Part shown: positions 9,166-17,927 of the stretch, in pieces
Layout: each line of letters opens with the position of its first letter
Numbering within the stretch: the stretch's first letter is position 1
Source of the DNA: WQXF01 sp031553615
GTDB taxonomy: Bacteria; Bacillota; Clostridia; Christensenellales; Aristaeellaceae
Assembly (NCBI GenBank): GCA_031553615.1
Contig: JAVBLJ010000017.1
Location: 1 to 64,000 of the forward strand
DNA: 64,000 nucleotides
Direction: 5' to 3'
The notes under the pieces: generated by a model
What the model saw: the letters and a program-made list of their open reading frames with translations, nothing else
Database searches by the model: none
What the model was told of the DNA's origin: nothing
Translations under genes and position numbers: made by a program

Positions 9166-9735
9166 TTACCGGGATTCCATTCCGGCAGTTTGCTTCTGTT
9201 GCGCGCGGGGCTTGCGCTTGCGCATCACCAGACGCACTACAAACTGCGCGATAAACGCGGCAATCGCCGTGTTGATCATATACTGCAGTATGATGCCCGT
9301 CGAAGCAAACGAGACGTCCACGCCGTTCAAATAGCGGTACAGGACCAGCACCAGCTGGAACAGCAGCGCCATAATCACCGCCGTCAGCGAAGGGATAAGC
9401 TGGAAGAATCGCTTGAGGGTTATCCACTTCCCGCTAAACTTCGGACGGGGCAGCCTGTCCATGAGCAGGGGCGTGAGGCGCGCGCACGCGTATCCCATTA
9501 CGGGATAGCTCACCAGGTACAGAAAGGGCAGCACACCGATCATCGCGTCCATCATCAGCCCCATCACCGCGCCGATGCAAAACCCCACGTAGCGGTCTCC
9601 ATCCGCGGTGATCCACACCAGCACCGCCAGCAGCACGTCCGGCTGAACCTCCAGCGGGTTAAAGCGCGGCAGCAGGATGGTCTGCACGATGTATGCGGCC
9701 AATGTCAGCGCTAGCAACCGTAGTGTCTTTACCAT
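9166..9735 (-). CDS. mreD: Rod shape-determining membrane protein MreD
   Basis: 189 aa, five to six hydrophobic segments, beginning MVKTLRLLALTLAAYIVQTI, with the internal PDVLLAVLVWIT and GAVMGLMMD segments typical of MreD. It links MreC to the elongation machinery. It lies 50 bases after mreC and 38 bases before mrdA in the same orientation, with a GGGGGG-type ribosome-binding site directly before the ATG. Length is normal for the family. Confidence 0.88.
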   Translation of the reverse strand: MVKTLRLLALTLAAYIVQTILLPRFNPLEVQPDVLLAVLVWITADGDRYVGFCIGAVMGLMMDAMIGVLPFLYLVSYPVMGYACARLTPLLMDRLPRPKFSGKWITLKRFFQLIPSLTAVIMALLFQLVLVLYRYLNGVDVSFASTGIILQYMINTAIAAFIAQFVVRLVMRKRKPRAQQKQTAGMESR

Positions 9736-9785
9736 GGTTCCCCCCGATTCGTATTCCCCCGATTCATCTCACTCCGCAGCGAGGC

Positions 9786-10853
9786 TTATCCTGGAGCGGG
9801 CGGCTGCGTTACATCGATCACGGTACCATCCTCATCCACCACCAGCGGAGGCGGCGTGGGCGTTTGATCGACGGTAATGCGGCGGCCTGGCGCATTGGGC
9901 AGCGGCTCCTGGGTCGCCTCCGTAATATTCTGAACGTTGGGCGTGGGGCGCGGCGTAGGCGGAGCGACGATCTGTATCTGGTCGTCCTCCTCGCCCTCGG
10001 GTCTGACCTCGATGGTGGGCTCGTATCGCAGTATGAGCACCTCCTCGATGTGCTGAAAATCGGCGGTAGGCTCAATGACAATGTAGTACTTGTTTTCATC
10101 GAGAGAACGCTTGCTCTCGCGCACCTTGCCCAGCGGCAGGCCCTTGGGGAAGGGCAGGCCAACGCCCGAAGTCACCACGGTATCCCCGGGCCGGGGCACC
10201 GAAGCCGCAGGCAGGTAGTACATGCGGCACAGCGCTTTGCCGTCTATGCCCAGCGTACCCTGAACCACGCCCTGATCGCGACTGCTCACGATCAATCCGC
10301 CAATTTTGAAATTGCTATCGATGATGGTGATCACCTTGCATGTCGTTTCAAAAACTTCGACCACGTTGCCCACCATGCCGGTGGGAGTCATAACGGCCAT
10401 ATTGGTTTTTACGCCATCGTTGCTACCCTTGTTCAGCGTGAACTCGGAGAACCAGTTGCCGAATTCGCGATCGATGACGCGCGCATACAGCGGGTTCAAA
10501 GGAATGCTCATGTTATACTCGCCCAGCAGGCTGAGCAGGTAATCGTTGCGATCCTGCAGCTCCTCGGCGAGCAGCGCACGATACATGAGCTGTTCGTTTT
10601 CCGAACGCAGCTTGTTGTATTCAAACTCCAGATTGCCGCGCAGCTTCACCTTGGCTACGTAGTCGGCCACATAATCGGCCGCACCGGAAAAAAAGCTTTT
10701 GATAGGCGCAAGGGCTGTCGCCAACGCATTTTCCGGAAAGAATGTCTTGTTGACGTATTGGGAATACCCCGCTAACACAATCAAAGTTACCAATAACAGG
10801 ACGGTCAGCACACGAAGCAGCTTTTCCATCCTGGTGCGCTCTCTTTTTGCCAT
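9786..10853 (-). CDS. mreC: Rod shape-determining protein MreC
   Basis: 355 aa: cytoplasmic basic N-terminus, single membrane anchor (LLRVLTVLLLVTLIVLAGY), a coiled-coil stretch around residues 70-100, then two beta-barrel subdomains (DREFGNWFSEFTLNKG..., VVTSGVGLPFPKGLPLGKV). An unusually long Pro/Thr-rich tail of roughly 75 residues ends the protein and is probably disordered. It connects cytoplasmic MreB with periplasm-side PBP2. AAGGAGGTCAGT directly precedes the ATG. Operon position between mreB and mreD is canonical. Confidence 0.9.
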   Translation of the reverse strand: MAKRERTRMEKLLRVLTVLLLVTLIVLAGYSQYVNKTFFPENALATALAPIKSFFSGAADYVADYVAKVKLRGNLEFEYNKLRSENEQLMYRALLAEELQDRNDYLLSLLGEYNMSIPLNPLYARVIDREFGNWFSEFTLNKGSNDGVKTNMAVMTPTGMVGNVVEVFETTCKVITIIDSNFKIGGLIVSSRDQGVVQGTLGIDGKALCRMYYLPAASVPRPGDTVVTSGVGLPFPKGLPLGKVRESKRSLDENKYYIVIEPTADFQHIEEVLILRYEPTIEVRPEGEEDDQIQIVAPPTPRPTPNVQNITEATQEPLPNAPGRRITVDQTPTPPPLVVDEDGTVIDVTQPPAPG

Positions 10854-10883
10854 ACTGACCTCCTTGCACGCTTGTGGCGCCGG

Positions 10884-11915
10884 TTATTCGCTGAGCGAAT
10901 CCCCCTTGCCGATGCGGGCAATCAACTCTACATTGTCCGCCAAGTATCCCACGCCCAGCGCGGCGCAGTCGCTCGCCTCTTTTGCAATCAGCACCGGTAT
11001 GCCCAGCTCGGAAGCGATCAGCACATCGATGCCCGATAGCAGCGCCGAGCCCCCGGTCAGGTAGATGCCGGTGCGCAGCACATCCACCGCCAGCTCGGGC
11101 GGCGTGCGCTCCAGCACCCAGCGCACCGCGCTAACGATGGCGGCAAGCGGCTCCTTGAGCGCATCGTAGACCTGCAGCGAATCGATCTCCACGGTCATGG
11201 GCAATCCGGTAAGCAAATCGCGCCCGCGCACCATGGCTCGAATCGGATCGGAGGGCGGCACCGCTGCTCCCAGATCCATCTTCAGCGCTTCGGCGGTCCG
11301 CTCACTGACCAGCATGTTGTACACACGCTTAATATAATTGACGATCGCTTCGTCCATTTTGTTGCCTGCCACGCGAATGGAACGCGAAACCACCACGCCG
11401 TTAAGCGAAATGAGCACCGCCTCGGTGGTGCCGCCGCCAATGTTTACCAGCATGCTCCCCATGGGATCGTAGACGGGCAGTCCGGTGCCGATGGCCGCCG
11501 CGAAAGGCTGATCCACGATGTGCACCGAACGCGCACCAGCCACGCGGGCTGCCTCGTTCACCGCGCGGCGCTCCACGTCGGTCAGGCCGCAGGGCACGGT
11601 GATGACGACGCGCGGCTTGCTCAAAAAGCCGGTGCCGATGCCTTTGCGAATGAAGTAGCGCAGCATCAGCTCGGTCATGTCGAAATCCGCGATCACGCTA
11701 TCCACCAGCGGATGGATGGTGAGCGTCTCCTCGGTGGTGCGGCCCAGCAGCACCTGCGCGTCGGTGCCGATCGCCAATATTTCTCGCTTTGATCCGCCGC
11801 GCACGACAGCCAGCGTGGGCTCGTAGACCATAATACCCTTGCCCTTTACGCTCAAGCGGAAATTGCATGTCCCCAAATCGATGCCAATATCTGGCGCAAG
11901 AAAACCGAGTGGCAC
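10884..11915 (-). CDS. mreB: Rod shape-determining actin homologue MreB
   Basis: 343 aa with actin-fold nucleotide-binding signatures: GIDLGTCNFR (phosphate 1), the NIGGGTTEAVLIS loop (phosphate 2) and LTGGSALLSGID (adenosine). MreB filaments guide side-wall synthesis. I place the start at a GTG (11915), which has GGGGAG 6 bases upstream and gives the normal MreB length; the ATG at 11990 would add 25 odd residues and overlap the end of maf. Confidence 0.9.
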   Translation of the reverse strand: MPLGFLAPDIGIDLGTCNFRLSVKGKGIMVYEPTLAVVRGGSKREILAIGTDAQVLLGRTTEETLTIHPLVDSVIADFDMTELMLRYFIRKGIGTGFLSKPRVVITVPCGLTDVERRAVNEAARVAGARSVHIVDQPFAAAIGTGLPVYDPMGSMLVNIGGGTTEAVLISLNGVVVSRSIRVAGNKMDEAIVNYIKRVYNMLVSERTAEALKMDLGAAVPPSDPIRAMVRGRDLLTGLPMTVEIDSLQVYDALKEPLAAIVSAVRWVLERTPPELAVDVLRTGIYLTGGSALLSGIDVLIASELGIPVLIAKEASDCAALGVGYLADNVELIARIGKGDSLSE

Positions 11916-11967
11916 GGCGTTCTCCCCTTCTTCGTTCTCTTGTATATTTGTTGGTTTATGAATCCTT

Positions 11968-12585
11968 CTACTCTGCTTCCCCGGCGTCAAAACGCCGCAG
12001 CAGCGCCATGGTCTGTGCCATGGGCAACCCCATCACATTGGAGGGCGACCCGGCAATTTCGTCGATGAACGCGCCGCCAATGCCTTGGATAGCGTAGGCG
12101 CCTGCCTTGTCCATAGGCTCCCCAGTGGCGATGTACCGCTCGATCTCGGCGGCGGAAAGCGGCACCAGATGCACCCGCGAAAGCTCTACGAGGGTCTCCT
12201 CGCGTCCCAATGCCGTGTCCAGCAGGCAAACCCCGGTATACACTTCATGCCAGTTCCCGGCGATGAGCGAGAGCATGCGCGCAGCCTCGGCGATGTCGCT
12301 CGGCTTGCCCAGCAGTTGCCCCTCGCACCATACGATGGTATCGGCGGCCAGCACCAAGCCCTCCCGTCCCCGCTCGCGCAGCACTGCAGCCGCGGCCCGC
12401 GCCTTGCGCTGTGCCAACATGCGCACGCAATCGGGGGTGGGATCGTTCACGGATTCATCCACATCGGTGGCCAGCACTTCAAATGGAATGCGCATGTTGC
12501 CCAGCAGCTCATGCCGCCTAGGTGAACCGGAGGCCAGAATGATCGGGGCCTGTTCAAAAGCCTGCTTCGGGGTCATTTCGCTCAT
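11968..12585 (-). CDS. maf: Maf-family nucleoside triphosphate pyrophosphatase
   Basis: 205 aa. Maf proteins hydrolyse dTTP/UTP or modified nucleotides and are linked to septum formation. The N-terminal ILASGSPRRHELL loop, the ATDVDES and VLAADTIVW segments, and the AYAIQGIGGAFIDEI motif are diagnostic. Start at 12585 is supported by GGGGAGG 4 bases upstream; the ORF upstream of it has no coding character. First gene of the maf-mreBCD-mrdA-minD-rodA operon, behind a promoter with a TATAAT box at 12631-12636. The same maf-mreBCD order occurs in Bacillus. Confidence 0.9.
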   Translation of the reverse strand: MSEMTPKQAFEQAPIILASGSPRRHELLGNMRIPFEVLATDVDESVNDPTPDCVRMLAQRKARAAAAVLRERGREGLVLAADTIVWCEGQLLGKPSDIAEAARMLSLIAGNWHEVYTGVCLLDTALGREETLVELSRVHLVPLSAAEIERYIATGEPMDKAGAYAIQGIGGAFIDEIAGSPSNVMGLPMAQTMALLRRFDAGEAE

Positions 12586-12630
12586 GCCGCCTCCCCTAGT
12601 GTACCCATCGGTTGCGTATACCATCAAAGC

Positions 12631-12658
12631 ATTATACCACACAGCGAGAAATTGTGCA
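12631..12658 (-). promoter_or_regulatory. Promoter of the maf-mre-rodA operon
   Basis: Minus-strand TATAAT (12631-12636) lies 46 bases before the maf ATG. A weak -35 (TGCACA, 12653-12658) sits 16 bases upstream. Confidence 0.5.
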
Positions 12659-12679
12659 TACAAAATGCACTTCAAAGAC

Positions 12680-12770
12680 AAAAAAGCAGAGAAAAGGCAG
12701 AGAAAAAGCAGAGAACGAGGCAGAACTCCACAAGGAGCAAAATGAACTGAAAACGAACTGAAAACGAACC
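12680..12770. repeat. A-tract repeats with about 11-bp period in the maf/DUF512 divergent region
   Basis: Two short degenerate tandem repeats: GGCAGAGAAAA-type units (about 12686-12725) and GAACTGAAAAC units (about 12743-12769). Both place runs of 4-6 A at roughly one helical turn, which would make the 310-base intergenic region curved. The rest of this gap holds the two divergent promoters; no gene is seen. Confidence 0.55.
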
Positions 12771-12808
12771 GGGTTCGTGCACAATCCGAGCACAATCTCG
12801 CTTTTTCA

Positions 12809-12837
12809 TTGACTTTCCCGCGGTCATCCACGATAAT
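12809..12837 (+). promoter_or_regulatory. Sigma-A promoter of the DUF512-der-plsY operon
   Basis: TTGACT (12809-12814), 17-base spacer, GATAAT (12832-12837), 58 bases before the ATG of the DUF512 gene. Confidence 0.65.
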
Positions 12838-12895
12838 ATCAAATTGGGGGAATTGGCACTTCCCATTCCCTCCAATCGATATTCAGGAGGCGCAC

Positions 12896-14203
12896 ATGGC
12901 GCTACGCATCGCATCGGTTCTGCCGGGCGGCCTCGCGGATCGCGCAGGTCTGCGTGCTGGCGATTTACTGGAGCACATCGGCGGCGAACCGTTGCTCGAC
13001 CACGTGGACTATCAATACCTGACGGCGGGCCCCCACCTACGCATCGGCGTGCAGCGCGAAGGACAAGCCTTCGAATGCACCCTGCAGAAACGGGAAGGCG
13101 CGCCGCTGGGCCTGGAGCTCGATTCCGATCTGATGAGCAACCCCAAACACTGCGCCAACAACTGCATGTTCTGCTTCGTAAACCAACTGCCCAAGGGCAT
13201 GCGCCCCTCGCTCTACATCAAGGATGACGATTGGCGGCTCTCGCTGATGACCGGCAATTACATCACGCTCACCAACCTGCCCGAGCGCGAGCTGCAGCGC
13301 ATCATCGACCGAAGGGCCAGCCCGCTCTACCTATCCGTGCACACCACCGATGGAGCGCTGCGCACCCGGATGCTCAGCAATCCGCGCGCCAATCGCATCC
13401 TCGAACACCTGCGGCGCTTTGCCGAGGCGGGCCTCTCCTTCCATTGTCAGGTGGTGCTCTGCCCCGGTGTCAACGACGGCGCGGCGCTCGACCACACCCT
13501 AGGCGACCTCTACGCACTGCGCCCCCATGCGCGCAGCGTGGCGCTCGTGCCCGTGGGCCTCACCAAGCACCGCGAGGGCCTCTCGCCCCTCAAGCCCTAC
13601 ACGCGCGAGCAGGCCGTCGCCGTGTTGACCCAGGCCGACCCATGGCGCGAGCGGTCGCTGGCCGAAACCGGTTCGCGCTTCGTATTCCCCGCCGACGAGC
13701 TCTACCAAATCGCGGAGCGACCGATACCCAGCCACGATGCATACGAGGATTTCTGCCAAATCGAGAACGGTGTCGGCCTGCTGAGCCTATTCGAGCAGGA
13801 ATTCCTCACCGCTGCCCGGTTCGATCCGGAGGACGCCGTGCGCGCGCGCCGGGTAGCGATTGCCACCGGAACCTCTGCCGCCGGGTGGATGCGCACGCTC
13901 ATCGCCACCCAACCGCTTCAGGGCGTGGAAGTCACCGTACACGCCATCGTCAACCGCTTCTTTGGCGAAACGGTCACGGTCGCGGGGCTGGTGACCGGCG
14001 GTGACATCCTGGCGCAACTGACCGGCCTGGAGGCCGATGAGCTCCTTATCCCCGGCAACATGCTGCGCGCAGGCGAGCCAGTCTTCCTGGACGGCATGAC
14101 CCTGGAGGAGCTGGAGTCCGGGCTGGGCGTGCCCATCCGGGTGGTAACGCCCGATGGCGCCGAGCTGCTCTACGCGCTGCGCGGCACCGATCCAAGCCAA
14201 TAA
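12896..14203 (+). CDS. DUF512 protein with PDZ-like N-terminus and radical-SAM-like cysteine motif
   Basis: 435 aa. Residues 1-65 resemble a PDZ fold (VLPGGLADRAGLRAGDLLEHI). Next comes a Cys cluster, CANNCMFCFVNQLP, that fits a 4Fe-4S radical-SAM-type motif, then a TIM-barrel-like region (LSVHTTDGALRTRML, VVLCPGVNDG) and the C-terminal DUF512 domain. Biochemical role is not established for the family. It is commonly found next to der in Firmicutes, as here (der starts 73 bases later). The ATG at 12896 is preceded by AGGAGG; the ORF upstream of it is non-coding and overlaps the promoter. Confidence 0.85.
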   Translation: MALRIASVLPGGLADRAGLRAGDLLEHIGGEPLLDHVDYQYLTAGPHLRIGVQREGQAFECTLQKREGAPLGLELDSDLMSNPKHCANNCMFCFVNQLPKGMRPSLYIKDDDWRLSLMTGNYITLTNLPERELQRIIDRRASPLYLSVHTTDGALRTRMLSNPRANRILEHLRRFAEAGLSFHCQVVLCPGVNDGAALDHTLGDLYALRPHARSVALVPVGLTKHREGLSPLKPYTREQAVAVLTQADPWRERSLAETGSRFVFPADELYQIAERPIPSHDAYEDFCQIENGVGLLSLFEQEFLTAARFDPEDAVRARRVAIATGTSAAGWMRTLIATQPLQGVEVTVHAIVNRFFGETVTVAGLVTGGDILAQLTGLEADELLIPGNMLRAGEPVFLDGMTLEELESGLGVPIRVVTPDGAELLYALRGTDPSQ

Positions 14204-14276
14204 CAGCATTCCAAGCAACCCCACGCGCAACCAATTCAACCGCGCCCCAACGTTTGCGGCGACGCAAGGAGGAAAC

Positions 14277-15605
14277 ATGGCAAAGGCACTGGTGGCCGTG
14301 GTAGGCCGCCCCAACGTGGGCAAATCCACCTTTTTTAATCGCATCGCAGGGCAGCGCATCGCCATCGTGGAGGATACGCCGGGCGTGACGCGCGACCGCA
14401 TCTATGCCGACGCGCGTTGGCTCAACCATACCTTTACGCTCATCGATACCGGCGGCATCGATCCCTCCTCCGAGGATGTGCTGCTCTCGCAGATGCGCGC
14501 GCAGGCGCAGATCGCCATCGATTCCTGCGATGTGATTCTGTTCTTTGTGGACGGCCGCGCCGGATTGACCGCCGATGACGAGGTGGTCGCCGACATGCTG
14601 CGCAAGGCCGCCAAGCCAGTGCTGCTGGTGGTCAACAAGATCGATTCCCCCAATCAGCGCGACGAGATTTACGATTTCTACAGCCTGGGTCTGGGCGACC
14701 CGCTGCCCATCTCCAGCGCCAACATGCTGGGCTTGGGCGACCTGCTCGATGAGGTAGTGAAGCTTTTCCCCGCCGAAGCCGAGGAGGACGAGGACGAGGA
14801 TCGCCCAGTGCAGGTCGCGGTGGTGGGCAGGCCAAATGTAGGCAAATCCTCGCTGGTCAACCGTCTGCTGGGCGAGGAGCGCACGCTGGTTTCCGATATC
14901 CCGGGCACCACTCGCGATGCGATCGATACCCCGCTGGAGCACGATGGCAAAAAGTATGTGATCATCGACACTGCGGGCATGCGCCGCAAGCGCACCATCG
15001 AGGATGAATCCATCGAGCGGTACAGCATCGTGCGCACGTTGGCGGCGGTGCGGCGCTGCGATGTGGCGCTAATCCTGGTGGACGCGGTGGACGGCGTGAC
15101 CGAGCAGGATACCAAGATTGCGGGTTTCGTGTGCGAGGAAGGCAGGGCCGCCGTAATCGTAGTCAACAAGTGGGATTTAATCGAGAAGGACACCGGCACG
15201 CTGGAAAAATACCGCAAGGAAGTGCTGGAGGCGTTCAAGTTCATGTCCTACGCGCCGGTGCTGTTCATCTCCGCCATGAGCGGTCAGCGCGTAAACAAGG
15301 TGCTGGAGGCCGCGCAAGCCGCCTACGACCAGAGCAGCAAGCGGGTCACCACCGGGGTGCTCAACGACGTGCTCAGCGATGCCACCGCCGCGCTACAACC
15401 CCCGCAAACCAGCGGCCGGCGGCTTAAGGTATACTACGGTACGCAGCAATCGGTGTGCCCACCCACCTTCGTGCTCTTTATCAACGATGAAAAGCTCATG
15501 CACTTCGCCTACGAACGCTATCTCGAAAATCAACTCCGCAAGGCTTTCGGCTTTGAGGGAACCCCCATTCGGCTGGTGCTGCGCGAACGCAAAAAGGAGG
15601 TCTAA
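14277..15605 (+). CDS. der: Ribosome-assembly GTPase Der (EngA)
   Basis: 442 aa with the hallmark tandem GTPase domains: first G1 GRPNVGKST at residues ~9-17 with NKID as G4, second G1 GRPNVGKSS near residue 185 with NKWD as G4, then a KH-like C-terminal domain. Der acts in 50S subunit maturation. Start at 14277 follows AAGGAGG; upstream ORF sequence is intergenic. plsY follows after 3 bases, so the two are co-translated. Confidence 0.95.
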   Translation: MAKALVAVVGRPNVGKSTFFNRIAGQRIAIVEDTPGVTRDRIYADARWLNHTFTLIDTGGIDPSSEDVLLSQMRAQAQIAIDSCDVILFFVDGRAGLTADDEVVADMLRKAAKPVLLVVNKIDSPNQRDEIYDFYSLGLGDPLPISSANMLGLGDLLDEVVKLFPAEAEEDEDEDRPVQVAVVGRPNVGKSSLVNRLLGEERTLVSDIPGTTRDAIDTPLEHDGKKYVIIDTAGMRRKRTIEDESIERYSIVRTLAAVRRCDVALILVDAVDGVTEQDTKIAGFVCEEGRAAVIVVNKWDLIEKDTGTLEKYRKEVLEAFKFMSYAPVLFISAMSGQRVNKVLEAAQAAYDQSSKRVTTGVLNDVLSDATAALQPPQTSGRRLKVYYGTQQSVCPPTFVLFINDEKLMHFAYERYLENQLRKAFGFEGTPIRLVLRERKKEV

Positions 15606-15608
15606 CCC

Positions 15609-16229
15609 ATGCCTATGCTCCTCCAATACGTCCTGGTTTGCATCCTGGGCTACCTGCTGGGCAACTTCAACACCGGACTCATCGTCTCGCGCCTGAGCGC
15701 GGGAATTGACATCCGCAAACACGGCAGCGGCAACGCGGGTGCGACCAACATGCTGCGCGTGCTGGGCAGCCAATCAGCGCTGCTCACCCTCATCGGCGAT
15801 GTCGTCAAGGGCCTGATCGCCATGGGCATCGGCAAGTTGATGCTCGGCTTTCCCGGCGCGGTCGTAGGCGGCACCGCCGCCATCGTCGGCCACTGCTGGC
15901 CCGTGTTCTTCGGCTTCAAGGGCGGCAAAGGCGTAGCGACCACCTTCGGGGTACTGCTCTGCCTCTATCCCGTGGCGGGTTTACTATGTCTGCTCGTGTT
16001 TCTGGCCATTTTTCTGCCCACGCATTACGTGTCGCTCGGCTCGGTGCTGGCCGCCCTTTTCGGTGCGATCTTCGTTTCCCTCACCCACCAGGGCGAAATG
16101 CTGATCCAATGCATGGCTGTCCTTTGGGCAATCATCATCATCGTGCGCCACACCGAAAACCTCAAGCGGCTGTGGAACGGCACCGAGAGCCGAATCGATT
16201 TTGCGCTGTTCAAATCCAGGAAAAAGTAA
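15609..16229 (+). CDS. plsY: Acyl-phosphate:glycerol-3-phosphate acyltransferase PlsY
   Basis: 206 aa integral membrane enzyme that makes lysophosphatidic acid from acyl-phosphate. Five hydrophobic segments and the three family motifs are visible: GNFNTGLIVSRL, HGSGNAGATNMLRVLG, and FGFKGGKGVATTFGVL. The ribosome-binding site (AAGGAGG) lies within the last codons of der. A weakly charged C-terminal tail ends with KSRKK. Confidence 0.95.
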   Translation: MPMLLQYVLVCILGYLLGNFNTGLIVSRLSAGIDIRKHGSGNAGATNMLRVLGSQSALLTLIGDVVKGLIAMGIGKLMLGFPGAVVGGTAAIVGHCWPVFFGFKGGKGVATTFGVLLCLYPVAGLLCLLVFLAIFLPTHYVSLGSVLAALFGAIFVSLTHQGEMLIQCMAVLWAIIIIVRHTENLKRLWNGTESRIDFALFKSRKK

Positions 16230-16291
16230 ACCTGGAGCAAATACGCACAGAAAAAAGCATCCGCAATACCAAAGCGTAAGGAGGGGTTCCC

Positions 16292-17830
16292 ATGGCGCAC
16301 ACGTACTTGATGGGTCTGGACATCGGCACTTCGGGCACCAAGGCGTTGCTCATCGATGAAACCGGCGCAATCATTGCCACGCACACCGAGGAGTACCCGC
16401 TCTCCATTCCCCAGCCCGGCTGGGCCGAGCAGGATCCGCAGCATTGGTGGCAAGCCTCGCTGACCTGCATTCGCAAGGTGCTGGAAAAATCCGGCGCAAG
16501 CGCCGGGGCCCTATGCGGCCTGAGCCTTTCGGGCCAGATGCACGGGCTGGTGCCGCTGGATGCCGCAGGGCAGGTGATCCGCCCCGCGATCCTTTGGTGC
16601 GATCAGCGGACCGGCGCAGAGTGCGATCAAGTGATCGCCGCCGCCGGAGGTCTCGACGCGCTGCTGGGCATGACCAACAACAGCATGCTCACCGGCTACA
16701 CCGGCGGCAAGCTGCTTTGGATGCGTCAGCACGAGCCCGAGCTCTTCGCGCGCATGAAGCTGTTCCTCAACCCGAAAGACTACATCCTCTTCCGGCTGAC
16801 CGGCGAGCAATCGACCGAGGTTTCGGATGCTTCGGGCACCGGATTCTTCGATGTGGCGCATCGCCGCTGGCACGATGGGTTGATCGCCAAGCTGGGTCTG
16901 GATCGTTCGTTGTTCCCCCGCTGCCTGGAATCCTGCGAGGTGGCGGGCAAGCTGACCGCCGAGATCGCCGCGCAATGCGGCCTGCCTGCCGGACTTCCCG
17001 TAGTGGCCGGCGGCGGCGATGCCGTCATCCAAACCACCGGAATGGGCCTGGTCTCGCCCGGCATCGTGGGCGTGGTGATCGGCACCTCGGGCGTGGTCGC
17101 CATGGGGCTGGATCGGTTCGCGCCCAATCCCGGCGGCAAGCTGCAGGTGTTCTGCAACAACGCGCCTGATCTCTGGCACGCCATGGGCGTGACGCTGACC
17201 GCAGGCGGTTCTTACCGCTGGTATCGCGATACCCTTTGCGGCGACGAGATAGCGCGCGCCGCCGCCGAAAAGCGCAACGTGTACGATTTAATGGGCGAAC
17301 CCGCCGCACAATCGAAGCCCGGCGCTGGCGGGCTGGTATTTCTGCCCTATCTGCAGGGCGAACGCTGCCCTTACCCCGATCCGAACGCGCGCGGCGCCTT
17401 TGTGGGCCTGACGCTGGGCCACACCAAGGGCGACATCACCCGCGCGGTGATGGAGGGCATCAGCTGCAGCCTGACCCAGGTGGGCAACCTGCTGCTCTCC
17501 CTGCTGCCGGGCGTGAGTGCGCAATACGTGATCGCCTCGGGCGGCGGCGCTGCCTCCCCCCTCTGGCGGCAGATTCTGGCCGACCTATTCCAGCGCGAGG
17601 TGCGCACCCTGGTGGGCGCGGGCGAAGGCGGCGCACACAGCGCGGCGCTGCTGGCCGGTGTGGGCACCGGCGTATATTCCTCGCTTTCTGAAGCCATGAA
17701 GGTGCTGCGCGCCGAGACCACCACCGCCCCCATCGCGGCCAACAAGGGTGTGTATCAGGAGCTGCTGGGGGTATACTCGGAGCTTTATGGGCAGATGTCC
17801 CCGGCGTTTGCTCGGCTTTCGAAGCTGTAG
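16292..17830 (+). CDS. xylB: Xylulokinase
   Basis: 512 aa FGGY-family sugar kinase with both actin-like ATPase domains: MGLDIGTSGTKALLID at the N-terminus, the QPGWAEQDP segment, the sugar-contact region LSLSGQMHGLV and LWCDQRT, and the C-terminal ASGGGAASPLWRQILAD. These specifically favour xylulokinase (D-xylulose to xylulose 5-phosphate) over glycerol or gluconate kinases. GGAGGGG precedes the ATG. No xylose isomerase or transporter is adjacent, so its regulation and pathway context are unclear. It is followed by a strong terminator. Confidence 0.9.
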   Translation: MAHTYLMGLDIGTSGTKALLIDETGAIIATHTEEYPLSIPQPGWAEQDPQHWWQASLTCIRKVLEKSGASAGALCGLSLSGQMHGLVPLDAAGQVIRPAILWCDQRTGAECDQVIAAAGGLDALLGMTNNSMLTGYTGGKLLWMRQHEPELFARMKLFLNPKDYILFRLTGEQSTEVSDASGTGFFDVAHRRWHDGLIAKLGLDRSLFPRCLESCEVAGKLTAEIAAQCGLPAGLPVVAGGGDAVIQTTGMGLVSPGIVGVVIGTSGVVAMGLDRFAPNPGGKLQVFCNNAPDLWHAMGVTLTAGGSYRWYRDTLCGDEIARAAAEKRNVYDLMGEPAAQSKPGAGGLVFLPYLQGERCPYPDPNARGAFVGLTLGHTKGDITRAVMEGISCSLTQVGNLLLSLLPGVSAQYVIASGGGAASPLWRQILADLFQREVRTLVGAGEGGAHSAALLAGVGTGVYSSLSEAMKVLRAETTTAPIAANKGVYQELLGVYSELYGQMSPAFARLSKL

Positions 17831-17875
17831 TCTATCAGAATCCAACCGCCAACGCGAGAAAGCTTTATCGACGGC

Positions 17876-17911
17876 AAAAACCGGGGTTGCAATCGCAACC
17901 CCGGTCTTTTT
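17876..17911. terminator. Bidirectional terminator between xylB and rnfB
   Basis: Near-perfect 10-bp stem (CCGGGGTTGC/GCAACCCCGG, 17881-17904) with an A-run before it and TCTTTTT after it, so it can stop transcription of xylB (+) and the rnf operon (-). Confidence 0.88.
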
Positions 17912-17927
17912 GCTATGATGCTATACT

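Noticed and set aside
7169..9334. A 721-codon open frame on the plus strand opposite mrdA
   Set aside because: It is antisense to a confidently identified PBP2 gene, has a composition typical of a shadow frame (His/Arg/Ala/Gln rich) and no ribosome-binding site.
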